Assembly (NCBI GenBank): GCA_964654015.1 | Contig: CAZZHQ010000022.1 | Span: forward strand, 1 to 33,416 | Length of the DNA stretch: 33,416 bases | Origin: JAUUZT01 sp964654015 | Lineage (GTDB): Bacteria > Chloroflexota > Dehalococcoidia > GIF9 > AB-539-J10 | Reading direction: 5' to 3' | In this document: positions 1 to 8,016 of the stretch, one piece after another | Position numbering within the stretch: position 1 is the stretch's first letter | Layout of the letters: the number at the start of each line of letters is the position of its first letter | The notes under the pieces: generated by a model | Told to the model about the DNA's origin: nothing | The model's input: only the letters and a program-made list of their open reading frames with translations | The model's database searches: none | Position numbers and translations under genes: made by a program

Positions 1-593
1 GCCACGCTTTCACAGAGGGCACGGAGCATCGTCTCAACTGAGACCCCCTTTTGTAGCAAATGGATGAGGTCAGTTATGGCAAAAACACTACATCTAGCAG
101 CAATCCGCGGAGGTGTTTCTTCGGACTTCAATGCCAGACTAGACAGGTCATCCATGCTGATGCCAAGCCGATATGCCTGTTGCTCTAAAAATCTGCCTGT
201 TCCTGCGGCACAAAGTGGATTAGATGCTACCTTCCACGGCTTTCTTAACCCATCTTCTAACCCTATAATGAGTGACGTCTGGCCACCAATCTGTATTATG
301 GTTTTAGCGTCAGGATGAAAATGAAGAAGCCCAGAGGCAATTGCCAGCGAGTCGCTATATTCAGCCCAGGCCAGTTCCTTTGAAATCGCCGCCCTGCCCG
401 AACCTGATACTCCAGCCCCAACAATCTCATGAAGATCGAATCTCTCGGCTAACCGGGCAATTAAAGACTTAACCGATAAACGGGGGCCAGAACTCAGCTT
501 TTCAGTATCCAGATAGACAATATTATAGTATTCATCTATTAAAGATAACTTTGAATTGACAGAGCCAACATCTATACCTAAAAAGTAACGCAT
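1..593 (-). CDS. BadF/BadG/HgdC-type ATPase, 2-hydroxyacyl-CoA dehydratase activase-like (partial)
   Basis: This gene runs off the left edge; 197 complete codons are visible from an ATG at 593. The family (ASKHA fold) binds ATP and a [4Fe-4S] cluster held between two subunits, and passes electrons to 2-hydroxyacyl-CoA dehydratases or benzoyl-CoA-type reductases. Seen here: phosphate-1 loop GIDVGSVNSK (residues 6-15), VSGSGR (62-67), IGGQ (102-105), CAAGTG with Cys128, and ARCSVFA with Cys168. These two Cys sit almost exactly where the cluster ligands of HgdC lie. Oddity: the usual GGQD is GGQT. No Shine-Dalgarno is visible, and a TATAAT lies only about 13 nt before the ATG. It is divergent from the CoA-transferase cluster, so a shared acyl-CoA role is plausible but inferred. 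Whether it is a short activase or a long fused activase/dehydratase cannot be seen. Confidence 0.88.
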   Translation of the reverse strand, partial: MRYFLGIDVGSVNSKLSLIDEYYNIVYLDTEKLSSGPRLSVKSLIARLAERFDLHEIVGAGVSGSGRAAISKELAWAEYSDSLAIASGLLHFHPDAKTIIQIGGQTSLIIGLEDGLRKPWKVASNPLCAAGTGRFLEQQAYRLGISMDDLSSLALKSEETPPRIAARCSVFAITDLIHLLQKGVSVETMLRALCESV

Positions 594-605
594 AGCAGGT
601 TGCTG

Positions 606-634
606 ATTATAACAAGAAAAAGGCACCTATTGAA
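606..634 (-). promoter_or_regulatory. Candidate promoter for the activase gene, very short leader
   Basis: On the minus strand, TTCAAT (634-629) and a perfect TATAAT (611-606) are separated by 17 nt. The predicted start of transcription lies only a few bases before the ATG at 593, and no ribosome-binding site is present. The -35 is weak. Prediction by eye only. Confidence 0.4.
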
Positions 635-732
635 AATGCTACCGCCCCGGGAAAAACTTGTAGCTCCTGGATTAATATGTCCCGTAAAAGGAATTTGTCA
701 GTACAAGGTACGAAAATTTTTAACGTAATTAG

Positions 733-761
733 TTGTTAGTTTTTTACACGGAAGGTACAAT
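733..761 (+). promoter_or_regulatory. Candidate sigma70-type promoter for the CoA-transferase/thiolase cluster
   Basis: TTGTTA (733-738) and TACAAT (756-761) are 17 nt apart, close to the bacterial consensus. It lies about 80 nt upstream of the GTG start at 842 and is divergent from the activase promoter at 606-634. It would drive the whole plus-strand cluster. Confidence 0.5.
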
Positions 762-841
762 ACACTTGTTAATCGACAAATTGAAGTAAACTTTCGAACA
801 TCCAGTTCCATGCCACTGGTTTTACGATAAAGGATATTAAA

Positions 842-1852
842 GTGGAGATATTAAAAGAAGGCAAAGGTGAACTTGTTGGCTGGCATGACCCGGACGAAGC
901 CAGAAGATGGGTGCAAGAAAACAAGTCACGCGAATTGAAGGACAAGACCATATCAGTAGAAGATGCCGTCTCTAGATTTGTCCGTGACGGCGACTTCATA
1001 GCCAGTGGAGGCTTCGGCCATACCAGAGTATCCATGGCTATCATCTACGAGCTAATCAGGCAAAAGCGCCGTAATCTTACAATGGCTGGTAAAACAGCAG
1101 TTCATGACATAGACATCCTGGTAGGAGCAGGCTGTGTAAACAAAGTAGAGGCAGCCTACAGCTTTGGCCATGAGCTCAGAGGTCTCTCCCCTGCTTCCCG
1201 GAGAAAGGTTGAGAGTGGACAGTGTAAGGTTATTGCAGAGATCAGTAACGCTGCCTACCAGTGGAGATGGCTGGCGGGTATGATGGGTATTCCTTTCATC
1301 CCCAGTCGTAACCTGCTTGGCACCGATACCGGTGCATACAGCTCTTCCATAGTAGTCAAAGACCCCTTCAGCGGAAAGCCGATTAACCTGATTCCAGCCG
1401 CCTATCCCGATGCGGTATTCATACACGTCCATCGATGTGATATCTATGGCAACGCCCAGGTAGACGGCATCATCATTGAAGACTTCGAACTTTCAAGGTG
1501 TGCCAGGAGGCTAATACTCACCACCGAGGAAATAATAGACAATGAGATTATCCGACAAGAACCCTGGAAAACGAACATCCCTTTCTTTGTGGTAGATGCC
1601 GTAGTCAAAGTTCCCTATGGTTCACATCCAGCTGAGATGCCAGGTCTATACTGGTTTGATGAGGAGCACATAGCTGAATGGTTAAAAATCTCCAGGACCC
1701 AGGAGGGGGTAGAGGAGTATTTCCAGAAATACGTTTTTGGCGTTAGTAACTTCGAACAATACCTGGAACTCTGCGGCGGCATGGGGAAACTGGATTATCT
1801 TAGAAAGAGAGCAGTTTATCAGGAACCAATGATTTCTTTTTCATATAAATAG
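842..1852 (+). CDS. CoA-transferase subunit A, glutaconate CoA-transferase-like
   Basis: The 336-residue protein belongs to the family I CoA-transferase alpha subunits (GctA/PcaI/IpdA group). These pair with a beta subunit to move CoA between carboxylic acids; the IpdAB branch instead opens a ring by hydrolysis. The family core runs from about residue 35 (DKTISVEDAV), with the glycine-rich loop ASGGFGH (54-60) and the conserved CDIYGNAQ segment near residue 200. The catalytic Glu belongs to subunit B. The start is GTG with AAAGGA about 8 nt upstream; no ATG lies near it. The first 30 or so residues extend beyond the usual core. Subunit B follows after 42 nt. The substrate cannot be read from sequence; GctAB-like transferase and IpdAB-like hydrolase are both possible. 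Confidence 0.9.
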   Translation: MEILKEGKGELVGWHDPDEARRWVQENKSRELKDKTISVEDAVSRFVRDGDFIASGGFGHTRVSMAIIYELIRQKRRNLTMAGKTAVHDIDILVGAGCVNKVEAAYSFGHELRGLSPASRRKVESGQCKVIAEISNAAYQWRWLAGMMGIPFIPSRNLLGTDTGAYSSSIVVKDPFSGKPINLIPAAYPDAVFIHVHRCDIYGNAQVDGIIIEDFELSRCARRLILTTEEIIDNEIIRQEPWKTNIPFFVVDAVVKVPYGSHPAEMPGLYWFDEEHIAEWLKISRTQEGVEEYFQKYVFGVSNFEQYLELCGGMGKLDYLRKRAVYQEPMISFSYK

Positions 1853-1894
1853 AGCCATTTGATACTTGAGTAGTGTGGAGAATCAACTAAAGAT

Positions 1895-2674
1895 ATGGCA
1901 GATGAAATTAACTATAGTCTGAAAGAACTGCTGGTATGTAACGGCGCCAGGCTACTGGAAGATGGGAAAGCAGTTTTTGTTGGCACCGGCCTGCCCATGA
2001 TAGCCACAATGCTGGCCCAGAAAACACATGCACCCCAGCTACTTATTGTATTCGAAGGCGGAAGCCTTGGACCAATTATGCGCGAGTTGCCCATCTCAGT
2101 AGCTGATTCCCGCACCTTCTACAGGGCCATAGCTGCCTCCAGCATGCACGATGTTATGTCGCTTTCGCAGGCAGGATATGTGGACTATGGTTTTTTGGGC
2201 GCGGCCCAGATGGATATTTATGGCAACATCAACACCACTGTAATCGGTAACCATGAACTGCCAACTGTTCGCTTGCCGGGCAGCGGTGGCGCAAATGACG
2301 TAGGTTCTTTTTCAGATAAACTAATCTATATCATTGCAAACCAGTCAAAGAGAACCTTTGTCAAAAAGGTTGATTTCCTGACCACTCCGGGTTACCTGGA
2401 CGGCCCCGGATCAAGGGAAAAGGCAGGACTGCCGGAAGGCTCAGGCCCATACAGGGTGATAACACAGCTTGCAGTCTATAGCTTCGATGAAACCAGTAAG
2501 AAACTTAAAATACTCTCGCTACACCCTGGAATAAGCCTGTCCCAGGTCCAGGATAGTAGTGGCTTCGAGATAATGGTGTCCGATAAAATTGAGACCAGTT
2601 ATATACCCACGGAGGAAGACCTCAGGATATTACGCCAGGAAATAGACCCCTCGGGAATGGTACTGGGGAAATAG
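1895..2674 (+). CDS. CoA-transferase subunit B, glutaconate CoA-transferase-like
   Basis: This is the beta-subunit partner of the preceding gene (259 residues). FEGG places Glu54 exactly where the catalytic Glu of Acidaminococcus GctB lies; that residue forms the glutamyl-CoA thioester intermediate. Also seen are GAAQMDIYGNIN (near 107-118) and the LPGSGGAND loop typical of GctB/IpdB-like chains. Length is normal. It lies 42 nt after subunit A and 77 nt before the thiolase, in one apparent operon. A CoA-transferase pair followed by a thiolase recalls both PcaIJ-PcaF (3-oxoadipate) and IpdAB-FadA-type steroid ring degradation; the sequence does not decide between them. Confidence 0.9.
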   Translation: MADEINYSLKELLVCNGARLLEDGKAVFVGTGLPMIATMLAQKTHAPQLLIVFEGGSLGPIMRELPISVADSRTFYRAIAASSMHDVMSLSQAGYVDYGFLGAAQMDIYGNINTTVIGNHELPTVRLPGSGGANDVGSFSDKLIYIIANQSKRTFVKKVDFLTTPGYLDGPGSREKAGLPEGSGPYRVITQLAVYSFDETSKKLKILSLHPGISLSQVQDSSGFEIMVSDKIETSYIPTEEDLRILRQEIDPSGMVLGK

Positions 2675-2751
2675 GTTTCCCTCAGGAAACGCTAAAGTCG
2701 GACCGTATTCTAAAGGTATTCAGAAAAAATAAAACAGAAACAAGGAAGATG

Positions 2752-4050
2752 ATGAAAGAAGTAGTCGCAGTTAGCGCCGTAAGGACCGCAATTGGAGCCT
2801 TTGGCGGCGCACTGAAGGACCAGCCAGTTGTAAAGCTGGGCAGTCTTACAATCAAAGAAGCGCTACAGAGGGCAGGGCTACGACCAAAACCCGGAAAAGA
2901 GAGCCTTGGCTATGGGCCTGATAGTCTCAAGGGAATAACTACAGGAGAACTGGAAGGAAGATATTACGACTGGGACTCATCACTGCGCGAGGTGCAAATC
3001 GACGAGCTAATCATGGGATGTGTTCTACAAGGGGGACAGGGACAAAACGTAGCCCGACAAGCAGCCATCTATGCAGGGATCCCTAGTGAGACGCCCTGCT
3101 TCACTGTAAACAAGGTATGTGCCTCAGGACTCAAAGCTATTACCCTGGGAGCCGAGGCTATTATGCTGGGTGAGGCAGAGATAGTAATTGCCGGGGGAAT
3201 GGAATGTATGAGCAATACCCCTTATATCCTTCCAAAGGCTCGCTGGGGCTATCGCATGGACGTCAACTCCAGGGCGGAGATGACGGACCTCATGATATTT
3301 GATGGCCTGTGGGAGGTATTTTACGGTTATCACATGGGAAACACTGCCGAGGAGATTGCCCACCTATATGGATTCACACGGGAGGAACAGGATGAGATTG
3401 GCTTCCTCAGCCACCAACGTGCCCGATCAGCTATCCAGCAGGGTTTGTTTCAGGATGAAATTGTGCCAATTTCCCTACCCCAAAAAAAGATGCCCCCTGT
3501 TATTTTCAATGTAGATGAGCGCCCGATGGACACCACCATGGAGAAAATGGCTAAATTGCCCCCTGCCTTTCGTCAGGATGGAACCGTCACTGCCGGTAAT
3601 TCATCTGGAATCAACGATGCAGCAGCGGCGCTGGTGCTGATGTCCAGGGAAAAAAGTGACGAACTGGGCCTCAAACCCATGGCGACCCTCAGTGCCTGGG
3701 TCTCAGCTGGAACAGCCCCCAAATACATGGGGTTAGGGCCGATACCCGCGGTAAGGAAACTCTATAAGAAGACGGGGCTCGGCAATCCTGATTTTGACCT
3801 TATCGAGCTAAACGAGGCGTTTGCCGCCCAGACATTGGGGTGTATGAAAGAACTGGGTTGGAGCTTTGCTCAGGTCAATCCCCATGGCAGTGGGATATCC
3901 ATGGGGCATCCCATCGGCTGTACAGGAGCCCGAATAGCAGTCACCATGCTGCATGACATGGTAAATAGAAAACTACACCGGGGACTGGAGGCCATATGTA
4001 TTGGGGGAGGTATGGGAATGGCAGCTATATGGGAAAGAGCTGAGAAATAA
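2752..4050 (+). CDS. Thiolase (acetyl-CoA acyltransferase family) with an internal insertion
   Basis: This thiolase cleaves or condenses 3-oxoacyl-CoA with CoA. All catalytic residues are visible: nucleophile Cys123 in NKVCASG, His386 in MGHPIGCTGAR and Cys416 in CIGGG. The 30-residue His-to-Cys spacing matches Zoogloea thiolase. At 432 residues it is about 40 longer than the standard 390-395. The extra stretch lies at about residues 44-82, between the first helix (EALQRAGL) and the strand that normally follows directly (IDELIMG), and is rich in Gly, Tyr and Asp. Two adjacent ATG codons exist (2749 and 2752); AAGGAAG spacing favours the second. It follows the CoA-transferase genes and probably releases acetyl-CoA from their product. 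Confidence 0.92.
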   Translation: MKEVVAVSAVRTAIGAFGGALKDQPVVKLGSLTIKEALQRAGLRPKPGKESLGYGPDSLKGITTGELEGRYYDWDSSLREVQIDELIMGCVLQGGQGQNVARQAAIYAGIPSETPCFTVNKVCASGLKAITLGAEAIMLGEAEIVIAGGMECMSNTPYILPKARWGYRMDVNSRAEMTDLMIFDGLWEVFYGYHMGNTAEEIAHLYGFTREEQDEIGFLSHQRARSAIQQGLFQDEIVPISLPQKKMPPVIFNVDERPMDTTMEKMAKLPPAFRQDGTVTAGNSSGINDAAAALVLMSREKSDELGLKPMATLSAWVSAGTAPKYMGLGPIPAVRKLYKKTGLGNPDFDLIELNEAFAAQTLGCMKELGWSFAQVNPHGSGISMGHPIGCTGARIAVTMLHDMVNRKLHRGLEAICIGGGMGMAAIWERAEK

Positions 4051-4067
4051 TAACGGAGTAACAATAT

Positions 4068-4481
4068 ATGTATGCTAAATTATTCAAGCTATTTCTGGAT
4101 AGTGACAATACACTCAATGTATATAAGGAAGAGAAACTTATATTTGTATCTGCTAAAGACAGGCTGCTTCCACTAGTTGACTATATCGACGGGTTTGCAA
4201 ATCAGCACAGGCAGGTAGTAGTATTCGATAAGCTAACTGGAAATGCTGCCGCTCTGCTCTGCATTAAAGCAGATTGCAGGGAGATTTACAGCCCTTTAGG
4301 CAGCCAGCTTGCGGCAAAGACCCTGGATGAATATGGAATTTCCTACCATTTTGATAAGGTCGTTCCCTTTATTCAGCAGGCAAATAGAAAGGATATGTGC
4401 CCTATGGAGAGGTTATCCATCGGTAAAAGTCCTGAAGAGTTCTACCAGGCGCTTAAAGACAGGATTAGTAACCATCCATAA
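4068..4481 (+). CDS. DUF1893 family protein (TM1506-like, cytidine-deaminase-like fold)
   Basis: This 137-residue protein matches the DUF1893 pattern: an early strand with LNVYKEEKLIFVSAKDR, the DKLTGNAAALL helix start (54-64), a SPLGSQLAAKTL segment and the late CPMERLS motif (111-117). The founding structure, TM1506 of Thermotoga maritima, has a cytidine-deaminase-like fold but no established reaction. The gene starts 17 nt after the thiolase stop and ends 27 nt before the aldo/keto reductase, so it is embedded in the catabolic operon. Its presence there is unexplained. The family assignment rests on recalled motif order, not a search. Confidence 0.75.
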   Translation: MYAKLFKLFLDSDNTLNVYKEEKLIFVSAKDRLLPLVDYIDGFANQHRQVVVFDKLTGNAAALLCIKADCREIYSPLGSQLAAKTLDEYGISYHFDKVVPFIQQANRKDMCPMERLSIGKSPEEFYQALKDRISNHP

Positions 4482-4508
4482 ATTTATTGCTAATTAAAAG
4501 GAGACCAG

Positions 4509-5555
4509 ATGGAAAAAGTAAGACTGGGCAAGACCGATATGCTAGTATCGAAGCTGGGATACGGTGGCATCCCGATACAGAGGCTTGCCGAAGATGAAGC
4601 AATAGCTGTGGTCAAGAGGGTTTTAGAACTAGGAATCACTTTCATCGATACCGCAAATGGCTATACTACTAGCGAAGAGCGTATTGGTAAGGCGATATCA
4701 GGGCAAAGGGAAAGACTCATTATAGCCACCAAAACACAAGCCAGAACAGCAGAAGGGGTTGCGGAACACCTGGAGCTAAGCCTCAAGCGGCTGGGAACCG
4801 ACTATATTGACCTCTATCAATTTCATAATATCAGCGATTCGAGCACACTGGAGCAGATTCTTAAACCTGAAGGGCCCATGAGTGTTGTTGAAAAAGAAAA
4901 AAGGGAAGGACGAATCAGGCATATCGGTGTTAGTTCACACCAGATAGACACCGCTATAGAAATTGTGAAGTCAGATTGCTTCGAGACCATTATGTTTCCT
5001 TTCAATTTCATCAGTGATGAGGCAGCCAATGAACTGATACCACTTGTCAGGGAACATGATATGGGATTTATCGCCATGAAATCAATGGCTGGAGGGGTGA
5101 TAGAAAATGCCAGTATCGCCCTCAAGTTCTTCTCCAAATTCCCTGATGTGCTTCCAATACCAGGTATAGAAAAGAGCTCAGAAATAGAGGAGTTTGTCCA
5201 TATACTGGAGGCAGGGGAAGAAATGACAGAAGCTGAGAGGCATGAGATGCAACAAACCAAGCAGGAAGTGGGAAGCACCTTCTGCCGGCGCTGTGAATAT
5301 TGCCAACCATGTACTGCAGAAATATCAATATCAACCGTTATGCACTTCCCTAGTATAATGAAACGAATGCCTCCTCACCGGGCATTAACCGGTAGATTTG
5401 CAACTGTTATGGAAAAAGCAGCCGAATGTGTCCGATGTGGGGATTGTGAGAAACGCTGTCCTTATCATCTTCCAATTATGGAAATCGTAGAAAAAAATGC
5501 CAAGTGGTACCAAACAGAAAAAAGAAAGTACAATGATACAATATCTTCAGCATAG
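4509..5555 (+). CDS. Aldo/keto reductase with C-terminal double [4Fe-4S] motif
   Basis: The N-terminal TIM barrel (about 1-250) has the full aldo/keto reductase tetrad Asp47, Tyr52, Lys75 and His106. The C-terminal part carries two cysteine sets: C259-x2-C262-x2-C265-x2-C268 and C307-x2-C310-x2-C313-x3-C317. The second is a classical ferredoxin-type [4Fe-4S] site. Such Fe-S aldo/keto reductases are common in anaerobes and are thought to exchange electrons between NAD(P)H and another partner; substrates are mostly unknown. AAAAGGAG lies 5 nt before the ATG. The length (348) is usual for the family. Position in the operon suggests oxidation or reduction of a hydroxy/oxo intermediate, which is inferred. 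Confidence 0.92.
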   Translation: MEKVRLGKTDMLVSKLGYGGIPIQRLAEDEAIAVVKRVLELGITFIDTANGYTTSEERIGKAISGQRERLIIATKTQARTAEGVAEHLELSLKRLGTDYIDLYQFHNISDSSTLEQILKPEGPMSVVEKEKREGRIRHIGVSSHQIDTAIEIVKSDCFETIMFPFNFISDEAANELIPLVREHDMGFIAMKSMAGGVIENASIALKFFSKFPDVLPIPGIEKSSEIEEFVHILEAGEEMTEAERHEMQQTKQEVGSTFCRRCEYCQPCTAEISISTVMHFPSIMKRMPPHRALTGRFATVMEKAAECVRCGDCEKRCPYHLPIMEIVEKNAKWYQTEKRKYNDTISSA

Positions 5556-5641
5556 GATTAGCTTGGTATTTTCTCAAGTAAAATGCCCTGTTTATCCTAA
5601 TTTCACAGGAAAAAAACAGGCCATGGTTCAAGAGAATTAGC

Positions 5642-6211
5642 ATGTTAAAAGATTTGGTGACAATGAACAGAAGTTATCGCAGATTCTACCAGGATTTCCC
5701 TGTAAGAATGGACTTGCTTAGGGAACTCGTCAACCTGGCGCGACTCTCCGCCTGTGGAGGCAATTGGCAGCCGTTGAAATATATCCTCTCCTGCGATCCT
5801 CAGAAAAATGCGACTATTTTTCAACACCTGTCTTGGGCGTCACATTACAAAGATTGGAAGGGACCAGATGAAGGGGAAAGGCCATCAGCACACATCATCA
5901 TCCTGGGCGACACAGAGATACGGCAGAAGTTCCTCTGTGATCACGGAATCGCTGCACAAAGTATCATGCTGGGTGCCGTGGAAAAAGAACTGGGCGGCTG
6001 TATGCACATCTCTATAAATAGAGAAGGGCTCCGCAAATCTCTTGAAATATTACCGCGTTATGAAATCCTCCTTGCGTTAAGCCTGGGGAAGCCAAAGGAA
6101 AAAGTAGTCATAGAGACTGTCGGAGATGATGGAGATATCAAATACTGGCGAGATAGTGAAATGGTACATCACCTGCCCAAGCGCAGCCTGGAAGAGATTA
6201 TCCTGGATTAA
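5642..6211 (+). CDS. Nitroreductase family flavoprotein
   Basis: The 189-residue protein has the nitroreductase fold signatures: an early RSYRRF (10-15) that binds FMN phosphate, a SACGGNWQPLKY segment (about 36-47) and DHGIAAQSIMLGA (near 100) at the dimer/FMN face. Family members are FMN-dependent, NAD(P)H-using dimers that reduce nitro compounds, quinones, enones or flavins; the true substrate is rarely predictable. It lies 86 nt after the aldo/keto reductase and 35 nt before the ThDP enzyme, with only a weak ribosome-binding site. A 7-bp inverted repeat (5587-5593 with 5614-5620) sits in the upstream gap. It might supply a flavin redox step to the acyl-CoA module. Confidence 0.85.
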   Translation: MLKDLVTMNRSYRRFYQDFPVRMDLLRELVNLARLSACGGNWQPLKYILSCDPQKNATIFQHLSWASHYKDWKGPDEGERPSAHIIILGDTEIRQKFLCDHGIAAQSIMLGAVEKELGGCMHISINREGLRKSLEILPRYEILLALSLGKPKEKVVIETVGDDGDIKYWRDSEMVHHLPKRSLEEIILD

Positions 6212-6246
6212 CTATCTTGAGGGAGCAACAGTTGAAAGAGAATAAT

Positions 6247-7920
6247 ATGTATCCGTGGGAAGCAATTGTGCACATGCTCAAGGCACAGGGAGTCGAATTC
6301 GTATTCGGGATTGGAGACAGCCATCTCCAGCTATATGCGGAAAAAGTACCCGGAATAACGCCGATAAACCTGAGATACGAGGGTTCCGCTCCCTTTATGG
6401 CTATGGCTTACTCACGGCTGAGCGGGATCCCCGGTGTATGCAGCGCCAGCACTGGTCCGGGTGTAGCAAACCTGGTTCCCGGGGTTTTAGAAGCCTACTC
6501 CGCCTGTTCACCGCTGGTGGTAATATGTCCGGCAATCAGCCAGAGAACCGAAGGAATGGGAGAGTTCCAGGAATGTAATCAACTGGGAATGATGAAGCCA
6601 ATAACCAAATGGTGTGCCCGAATTCCCTATGCGGAACGGATTCCATGGTTTATTCACCGTGCGTTCTCTATTGCAATGAACGGGCAGCCTGGCCCTGTTT
6701 TCCTAGAACTCCCCTATGATGTCGGGGGAAACATTACCAATGGCCTGGACATAGCTATTAAAGAGCCCAAGTATACACCTGCAACGAGAATTCGCACGGC
6801 AGGCGATCCAAAACTAATTTGTAAGGCGATAGAACTTTTATTAAAGACGGACCAGGCGGTGGTCATCGCAGGCAATGGAGTAATGCTTTCACATGCTTCA
6901 GAGGAATTCAAAGAATTTGTTGAGTTGCTGGGGACACCTTTTGTAACCACGCCCGGTGGAAGGGGAATCCTGCCTGAGGATCACCCACTGGCACTCGGGC
7001 TAAGCGGACTGTATAGAACTAGAGTTGAGAAAGAAGTCTATTCCCGTGCCACTCTTGTTATAACAATTGGTACCAGGAACGAGAGCTTCCAGACCCATGG
7101 ATGGCAGGATTTTCCAGAAGGAGCCCAACTTATCCAAATTGACATCAGTCCTTTTGAAATCGGCAGAAACTGGATGCCTGATATCGGTATAGTGGGTGAC
7201 GCAAAAATTGTCCTGCAACAGTTGGTGGATATTATTAAGAAGAAGGTGGAGTGGGGTGATGATTTCACAGAGATGCCTCGGGTAAAGGATTTGATTAGAG
7301 CTAAGGAAGAATTCGAGAAAGAGATAGAAAATGAATGTATACGAGAGGTCACCCCAATCCCGGCAAAATGCATCTTATATGCTTTGAATAACGTATTTGG
7401 GAAAAATACAATCCTGGTAAATGAAAATGGCTCTCAGGACGCCTGGTCCTATTGCCTCCCGTATTACAAAATGCAAGAAGGGTCAGAGTGCATACCAGTA
7501 GCTGAACAAACATGTATGGGTATGGGTGTAGTCGGAGCAATTGCTGCCAAATTAACCAGGCCAGAGAAAAAAGTGGTGTGTGTCACCGGCGATGGAGCCT
7601 TTCAGATGTATATGAAAGAGCTTCCCACGGCAGCACAATACAAGGCGGGTTGTACCTGGGTGGTACTGAATAACTCCGCCTTTGGATGGCCAAAACACCT
7701 GCAGATGGAGGCACTCGGTTGGAATACCAGCACGTTCCAGGTACAGCCCGACTTTGTAAAATGGGCAGAGGCCTGTAGCTGCCAGGGAATTAAAATAGAA
7801 AAAACATCAGAGATAAAGCCAGCATTGAGAGAGGCTCTCAGAGTTAACAAGGAGGGAATCCCTATGGTGCTGGATTTTTCTACTGGCCTTGACATGTCTC
7901 ATTTTAAGAATGCAATATGA
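6247..7920 (+). CDS. ThDP-dependent enzyme, acetolactate-synthase-like (first copy)
   Basis: A complete three-domain ThDP enzyme of about 557 residues. The N-terminal pyrimidine domain has the activator Glu45 in RYEGSAP, followed by STGPGVANLVPG. A central domain resembles the FAD/ADP-binding region of acetolactate synthases. The C-terminal domain has GDG (448-450) and NN (475-476), the Mg-diphosphate motif with normal spacing. Related enzymes are acetolactate synthase, glyoxylate carboligase, sulfopyruvate decarboxylase, oxalyl-CoA decarboxylase and 2-hydroxyacyl-CoA lyase; which applies is unclear. The start may be the TTG at 6232 (GGGAG 6 nt upstream) rather than the ATG at 6247. It is the last gene of the cluster, so a lyase or carboligase acting on an acyl-CoA or 2-oxo acid is plausible. 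Confidence 0.88.
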   Translation: MYPWEAIVHMLKAQGVEFVFGIGDSHLQLYAEKVPGITPINLRYEGSAPFMAMAYSRLSGIPGVCSASTGPGVANLVPGVLEAYSACSPLVVICPAISQRTEGMGEFQECNQLGMMKPITKWCARIPYAERIPWFIHRAFSIAMNGQPGPVFLELPYDVGGNITNGLDIAIKEPKYTPATRIRTAGDPKLICKAIELLLKTDQAVVIAGNGVMLSHASEEFKEFVELLGTPFVTTPGGRGILPEDHPLALGLSGLYRTRVEKEVYSRATLVITIGTRNESFQTHGWQDFPEGAQLIQIDISPFEIGRNWMPDIGIVGDAKIVLQQLVDIIKKKVEWGDDFTEMPRVKDLIRAKEEFEKEIENECIREVTPIPAKCILYALNNVFGKNTILVNENGSQDAWSYCLPYYKMQEGSECIPVAEQTCMGMGVVGAIAAKLTRPEKKVVCVTGDGAFQMYMKELPTAAQYKAGCTWVVLNNSAFGWPKHLQMEALGWNTSTFQVQPDFVKWAEACSCQGIKIEKTSEIKPALREALRVNKEGIPMVLDFSTGLDMSHFKNAI

Positions 7921-7949
7921 AAACACTTCTTGTGACATAGAAAATTTTC

Positions 7950-7978
7950 TTGTTTTTCTTGAGCGTGAGACATAGTAT
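7950..7978 (+). promoter_or_regulatory. Possible promoter for the UlaG-like hydrolase gene
   Basis: TTGTTT (7950-7955) and TAGTAT (7973-7978) are 17 nt apart. Just upstream is the 12-bp palindrome AGAAAATTTTCT (7939-7950). A GACATAG heptamer occurs on each side, at 7934-7940 and 7969-7975. Both promoter boxes are only moderate matches, so this is tentative. Confidence 0.28.
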
Positions 7979-8016
7979 TTGAAACGGCGAATGGAATACC
8001 TGACAGGAGGTTAAAT

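Noticed and set aside
3124..3363. Open frames on the opposite strand inside the thiolase gene
   Set aside because: No ribosome-binding site, no family resemblance, and full overlap with a well-supported gene.
5587..5620. A 7-bp inverted repeat with a 20-nt loop between the aldo/keto reductase and nitroreductase genes
   Set aside because: The loop is long and no T-run follows, so neither terminator nor operator can be argued.
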